Shown: positions 60,841-64,000 of the stretch, piece by piece
How positions within the stretch are numbered: the first letter of the stretch is position 1
Layout: each line of letters opens with the position of its first letter
DNA from: Cyanobium gracile PCC 6307
GTDB taxonomy: Bacteria > Cyanobacteriota > Cyanobacteriia > PCC-6307 > Cyanobiaceae
Reading direction: 5' to 3'
NCBI RefSeq assembly: GCF_000316515.1
Contig: NC_019675.1
Coordinates: 3,222,001 to 3,286,000 of the forward strand
Length of the DNA: 64,000 nt
Made by a program: the position numbers and the translations under genes
Notes under the pieces: model-generated
What the model was told of the DNA's origin: nothing
The model's input: the letters and a program-made list of their open reading frames with translations, nothing else
The model's database searches: none

Positions 60841-60872
60841 TTGACTCTCCAGTGAACTGGAGACCATACGGT
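60841..60872 (+). promoter_or_regulatory. MerR-type promoter/operator of the glutaredoxin-MauE gene
   Basis: Plus strand: -35 TTGACT (60841-60846), 20-bp spacer with dyad CTCCAGTGAACTGGAG, -10 TACGGT (60867-60872). Class 2 operator. Transcription would begin near 60879, which excludes the GTG at 60871 and supports ATG 60895. Confidence 0.9.
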
Positions 60873-60894
60873 GAGGTCTGTTGCCAAATCGACC

Positions 60895-61614
60895 ATGTCC
60901 AGGACCTTGCTCAAGCAGCCCGTCAGCCTGCATCGCATCGCCACGCCGGATCATCTCTGCCCCTACGGCCAACTCGCCGAGGACCTGCTGAAGCAGCAAG
61001 GGATTCCCTTTGAAGACCATCTCCTCACCAGCCAGGACGAGGTGGAGCGCTTCAAGGCGACCCATGGCGTGGTCACCACGCCGCAGCTGTTCGCTGCCGG
61101 CGAGCGGGTCGGTGGCTACACCGATCTGGCCCGGCGGCTGGGGGTAAGACCCCGCAAGCCTGGCGGACGCACCTACCGGCCTGTGATCGCTGTGTTCACC
61201 ACCGCAGGCCTGATCGCCCTGGCGCTCGGCATCGGGCTTCAGGGCTTCATGGGCGTGGCACTGGCCCTGCTCGCCTGCCTCAAGCTGATGGATCCATCCG
61301 CCTTCGCAACGTCGTTCCGGAAATACGCCAGGCTCAGCCAGAGGTGGCGACCCTATGCCGGCCTTTATCCCTATCTGGAACTGCTGGTGGGGCTCGCCGT
61401 CCTGGCTGGCCAGGCCATCCCTCCGATCGGAGTGATGGCAACGTTGATGGGGTTGGAAGGCGCGATATCGGTGATCCAGGCGGTCTACATCGACAAGCTC
61501 GATCTGAACTGCGCCTGCGTGGGTGGCAACAGTCGAACACCGCTCGGTCTTGTCAGCGTTCTGGAGAACGTGGCCATGGTGGCGATGGGTCTGCTGATGC
61601 TGAGCGGAAACTGA
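60895..61614 (+). CDS. Glutaredoxin-MauE/DoxX-like membrane fusion
   Basis: 239 residues from ATG 60895. Residues 10-85 are glutaredoxin-like: HLCPYGQLAEDLL (Cys22, CPYG), VVTTPQLFAAGERVGGYTDL (cis-Pro and glutathione site). Four transmembrane helices follow (about 97-235) of the MauE/DoxX type, with a Cys pair in LNCACVGGNSRTPLG. MauE-like proteins help thiol redox transfer across the membrane, so the fusion may pass electrons to exported Cys proteins such as the DUF411 or Cys4 peptide. Regulated by a MerR-type promoter. Confidence 0.85.
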   Translation: MSRTLLKQPVSLHRIATPDHLCPYGQLAEDLLKQQGIPFEDHLLTSQDEVERFKATHGVVTTPQLFAAGERVGGYTDLARRLGVRPRKPGGRTYRPVIAVFTTAGLIALALGIGLQGFMGVALALLACLKLMDPSAFATSFRKYARLSQRWRPYAGLYPYLELLVGLAVLAGQAIPPIGVMATLMGLEGAISVIQAVYIDKLDLNCACVGGNSRTPLGLVSVLENVAMVAMGLLMLSGN

Positions 61615-62050
61615 GTCCGGTGCGCTGCCGTCATCCGATCAGGGTCTTTGTCAAGTTGCTCTTCTTTGGTCCAGACCGAATAAGAGTGGGGTCATGCGCC
61701 AGCTGCTTGAGCGCCCTCCAGGTGGGTACACCCCTGGAGGGCCGAATGCGGCTTTAGAGAGTTGTACGGCTAGCGCCAGCGATCGGCAAAGGCCTGAGAG
61801 TCGCTCATCGTGCTGAAATATGAGCGGGTCATTTCATGCTCGGCACTGCCAGCTCCCACAAGTGCCATCATTGATCGGAACATTATCGCCGGGGGTCACC
61901 CCAACATCGGGCGATGGGGTGCCGGCTACACTGAAGAACCAGTGGCATCAGCCTGCTCAGCCAAACAGTCACACTGTGGTTTAACCATCCGAAATGGATG
62001 GACTTCAGCTTTCCTGCCCTGACAGAGGGGAATGAGAGGCAGAAAGCTAC
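61615..62050. other. Intergenic with a perfect 10-bp hairpin
   Basis: About 440 bp without a supported gene. GCCCTCCAGG (61713-61722) pairs exactly with CCTGGAGGGC (61733-61742), with a 10-nt loop. No T tract follows, so it is not a classical terminator. It could be an RNA structure or binding site. A 70-codon frame at 61810-62022 lacks support. Confidence 0.6.
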
Positions 62051-63133
62051 TTACAGATTCTCAATTTCTTTCGACTTCTCTGCAGCTTTTCGTGCTTCAA
62101 CTCGCATGTCCAGATTATTGTAGATCCATGCCTTCATATCCCAAGACCTGAAATCCATATCATCAATCGCGGTTGCCTTTTCACATGCAACAAGAGCTTC
62201 CTTGAACCTTCCTAACCGCATCAGCAAGATTGCCTTCATTTGCCAGATGACAGCAGCCTGACTGTTCACGCACAGGGCATCTTCCGCAACTGCAAGGGCC
62301 TCCTCATGGCGCCTCATTTCGTACAGTGCGCTGGCTTTCATTAGGTAGAATGCATACTCGCTAGCATTTAATCTAATTGCATTATCGAAGTCGGCTATTG
62401 CGCTTCCATAGTTCATATCACGCATGGCGCAAACACCCTGTCTTGAGCACAGCCAAGCTTTTTTATGCTCGCTGTTGTAAGGCATGCTCTCCGAGGAGGA
62501 TGAATCAGCACAAAGCACAGATGAAGAATCTTCCGCTTGCAGTTGCGAATTAATAGTCGGCTGCAATTGACCACGCACCTTCTCCATTAAGGAGTTGAGT
62601 CCAATATCATACTTTTCAATTAAAGACTTATGATCTGCGTCATAGGATTCAGCCTTCTGCTCTAAGTCACCATGAAAACCAGCTAGTGCAGCATCAGCCT
62701 TTTGCTGCAGACTATCTTGAAAGTCTGCTAGTACTTCAGATATTCTGCTTGAGACTTCAGCATTAGCAATGCGCGTTGCTTCGTCAACTATCTGCCGTAT
62801 AATGCTGCTTCGAAGCACGAAAACTGCTACACCAAGGAGAACCGGGAGAATGGCTAGAACTCCCAACAAGAACTGAATCAATTTCATTGTAGATCCAAAT
62901 GAACGCGCAACCTCCTCCTCTACGCTGTCGCGAACTCTACCTTCCTCCTGAAGCATTCCTTGCCTCAGGCTTTCGTTAACTATGCTCTCAACTTCTTGTC
63001 CAGACAAGGTGGTATTGGCTCTTCCTAGAGAGAGCACCGAAGCTTCCATTGGTTGCCAGCCAGGCGTGAAAAGTAAACTTGTAAGCAGCAGGTTCAGGAT
63101 CCGCGAACGACTGCGGAAGGGTGACAAGTTCAT
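62051..63133 (-). CDS. Membrane-anchored TPR protein
   Basis: 360 residues. The first 12 residues (MNLSPFRSRSRI) resemble those of the DUF411 protein (MNSTPFREHARF), and the leader DNA is duplicated from it. A signal segment is at 10-30, one transmembrane helix at about 88-108, and a long coiled coil at 110-185. TPR repeats occupy residues 235-355 (SAIADFDNAIRLNASEYAFYLMKASALYEM; EALVACEKATAIDDMDFRSWDMKAWIYNN). Low GC unlike its neighbours. The gene seems captured behind a MerR-type promoter. Function unknown. Confidence 0.7.
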   Translation of the reverse strand: MNLSPFRSRSRILNLLLTSLLFTPGWQPMEASVLSLGRANTTLSGQEVESIVNESLRQGMLQEEGRVRDSVEEEVARSFGSTMKLIQFLLGVLAILPVLLGVAVFVLRSSIIRQIVDEATRIANAEVSSRISEVLADFQDSLQQKADAALAGFHGDLEQKAESYDADHKSLIEKYDIGLNSLMEKVRGQLQPTINSQLQAEDSSSVLCADSSSSESMPYNSEHKKAWLCSRQGVCAMRDMNYGSAIADFDNAIRLNASEYAFYLMKASALYEMRRHEEALAVAEDALCVNSQAAVIWQMKAILLMRLGRFKEALVACEKATAIDDMDFRSWDMKAWIYNNLDMRVEARKAAEKSKEIENL

Positions 63134-63157
63134 GGCCTCTGATGCGGGGATGCCTCA

Positions 63158-63189
63158 ACCGTAGAGACTCCACTTGAGTGGAGAGTCAA
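63158..63189 (-). promoter_or_regulatory. MerR-type promoter/operator of the TPR gene
   Basis: Minus strand: -35 TTGACT (63189-63184), 20-bp spacer with dyad CTCCACTCAAGTGGAG, -10 TACGGT (63163-63158), 25 bp before ATG. Class 2. Duplicate of the DUF411 promoter, with four base changes over about 60 bp. Confidence 0.9.
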
Positions 63190-63238
63190 GTCGCTGCGTT
63201 CGCGGCGCTACCTGCCGTCATGGCGTTGCACCCAACCC

Positions 63239-63270
63239 TTGACTCTCCTGTCAAGGGGAGACCATACGGT
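63239..63270 (+). promoter_or_regulatory. MerR-type promoter/operator of the intact DUF305 gene
   Basis: Plus strand: -35 TTGACT (63239-63244), 20-bp spacer with dyad CTCCTGTCAAGGGGAG, -10 TACGGT (63265-63270), ATG 23 bp further on. Class 2. Divergent from the TPR promoter with 49 bp between the -35 boxes. Confidence 0.9.
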
Positions 63271-63292
63271 GAGTGGGTCTGACCCTGTCTCC

Positions 63293-64000
63293 ATGCGCCC
63301 ATCCCGCTTCACCGCCACCTTGATCGGTCTGGCCTCTGCCCTCACCGTTGCGGCGCCTGCCCTGGCCCAGATGCCCGGTGGAATGAATCACGAAGGGCAC
63401 CACGGCATGCCAGGGATGATGAACATGCCTGGGATGTCTGCTCCGGCCGGATCCGCCCCAGCACATGCCGCCCACGCCCACGACGTGGGCCCGGCCGGTG
63501 CCACCTACGACCTGCGCTTCATCGATGGGATGGTGCAGCACCACACCGGCGCCCTGCGGATGAGTGAATTCGTCTTCAACATCGGCCAACCTGGTGTGGG
63601 CGCCCTCGGCAAGACGATCTGGCGCGATCAAGCCAACGAGATCCGGGCCATGGGCCTCTGGCGCAAGGCCTGGTATCCCCAGGCGCCCGTCTATCCCGTG
63701 GCCTTGGCGAAAGGCGGTGATCCGAACAGCCTCAGCGGCCTCACCCGCATGAGCCAGGCCCAAATCGATGGCATGCGCATGATGGGCCCACTTCCCACCC
63801 GGGACAACCGTGTGGTGTGGTTCCTCGAAGGGATGATCAACCACCACGGCGGGGCGCTGATGATGGCCCACGACGCCCTGGCCAAGAGCACCAACCCCAC
63901 GATCCGCCGCTTCGCCAGGGGGGTGATCGTGGCCCAGCGCGCCGAAATCATCGAACTGCGCCGGATGCTGGCGGTGGAGGGCCTGCGCAAGCCTGAGTAC
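63293..64000 (+). CDS. DUF305 protein, exported (3' end outside window)
   Basis: At least 236 residues, open to the edge. Signal peptide: ATLIGLASALTVAAPALAQ. A Met/His-rich stretch follows (MPGGMNHEGHHGMPGMMNMPGM), fitting copper binding. Two DUF305 repeats carry FIDGMVQHHTGALRMSEFV and FLEGMINHHGGALMMAHDAL, with the family's DxMxxHH-like and GMxxHHxxA patterns. IWRDQANEIRAMGLWRKAWYP joins them. DUF305 proteins accompany copper-resistance genes in many bacteria. Promoter is the class 2 MerR type. Confidence 0.9.
   Translation, partial: MRPSRFTATLIGLASALTVAAPALAQMPGGMNHEGHHGMPGMMNMPGMSAPAGSAPAHAAHAHDVGPAGATYDLRFIDGMVQHHTGALRMSEFVFNIGQPGVGALGKTIWRDQANEIRAMGLWRKAWYPQAPVYPVALAKGGDPNSLSGLTRMSQAQIDGMRMMGPLPTRDNRVVWFLEGMINHHGGALMMAHDALAKSTNPTIRRFARGVIVAQRAEIIELRRMLAVEGLRKPEY

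Overview
The window reads as chromosome of a high-GC picocyanobacterium of the Synechococcus/Cyanobium type. This rests on ndhL, a cyAbrB regulator, a DUF3007 protein beside trpA, a fused hisIE, a FutA-like iron-binding protein, a group 2 sigma factor and very GC-rich core genes. Assignment to a species is not possible from the sequence alone.

Layout. 1-7.4 kb is GC-rich core. It holds the start of a FutA-like gene, a zinc-homeostasis block (COG0523 GTPase, Zur, and an overlapping minus-strand operon of a QueD-like protein, a DUF318-type permease, a TIGR03943 protein and an unknown exported protein), and hisIE. 7.4-14 kb is a lower-GC island: a HEPN-type protein, the scar of a type I restriction operon, a decayed IS5 transposase, a methyltransferase/AlkB pair, and a protein joining two beta-grasp domains to a HicA-like domain. 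14-25.3 kb is core again: DUF1460, znuC, matrixin, DUF2214, sigma factor, psiE, Nif11-cupin, cyAbrB, cytochrome c, trpA, DUF3007, ndhL and tRNA-Leu(UAA).

25.3-37 kb is an integrative element that begins at the 3' end of tRNA-Leu. It carries a tyrosine recombinase, an Xis-like protein, a primase-SF3 helicase, a possible iteron origin, a terminase-small-subunit-like protein, a tRNA-like RNA, and an accessory set that includes SSB-like and DUF932 genes, several with terminator hairpins in their leaders. This resembles phage-satellite or tycheposon-type elements. No second attachment site was found. 37-40.7 kb is a defence and debris zone: an IS1182 remnant, an AbiTii-domain protein next to a SIR2-domain protein, and a nuclease pseudogene.

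41-64 kb is a metal and redox resistance island. It has an Nrs/Rpp-like two-component system, a short adaptor, a CzcA/CusA-type RND pump and an EamA transporter with a His-rich tail. An intact IS1595-family transposon follows, with perfect 24-bp ends, an 8-bp target duplication and a PIN-domain passenger operon. After it come MntH, a VKOR-thioredoxin, a CadR-like MerR regulator, a Cys4-tailed peptide, a ZntA/CadA-type ATPase, a multicopper oxidase, DUF411, DUF305 and a glutaredoxin-MauE fusion. At least six promoters here have the MerR architecture (a dyad inside a 19-20 bp spacer) and fall into two operator classes, so most of the island looks like one or two MerR regulons. A divergent DUF411/DUF305 promoter unit has been duplicated, and each copy has lost a different gene.
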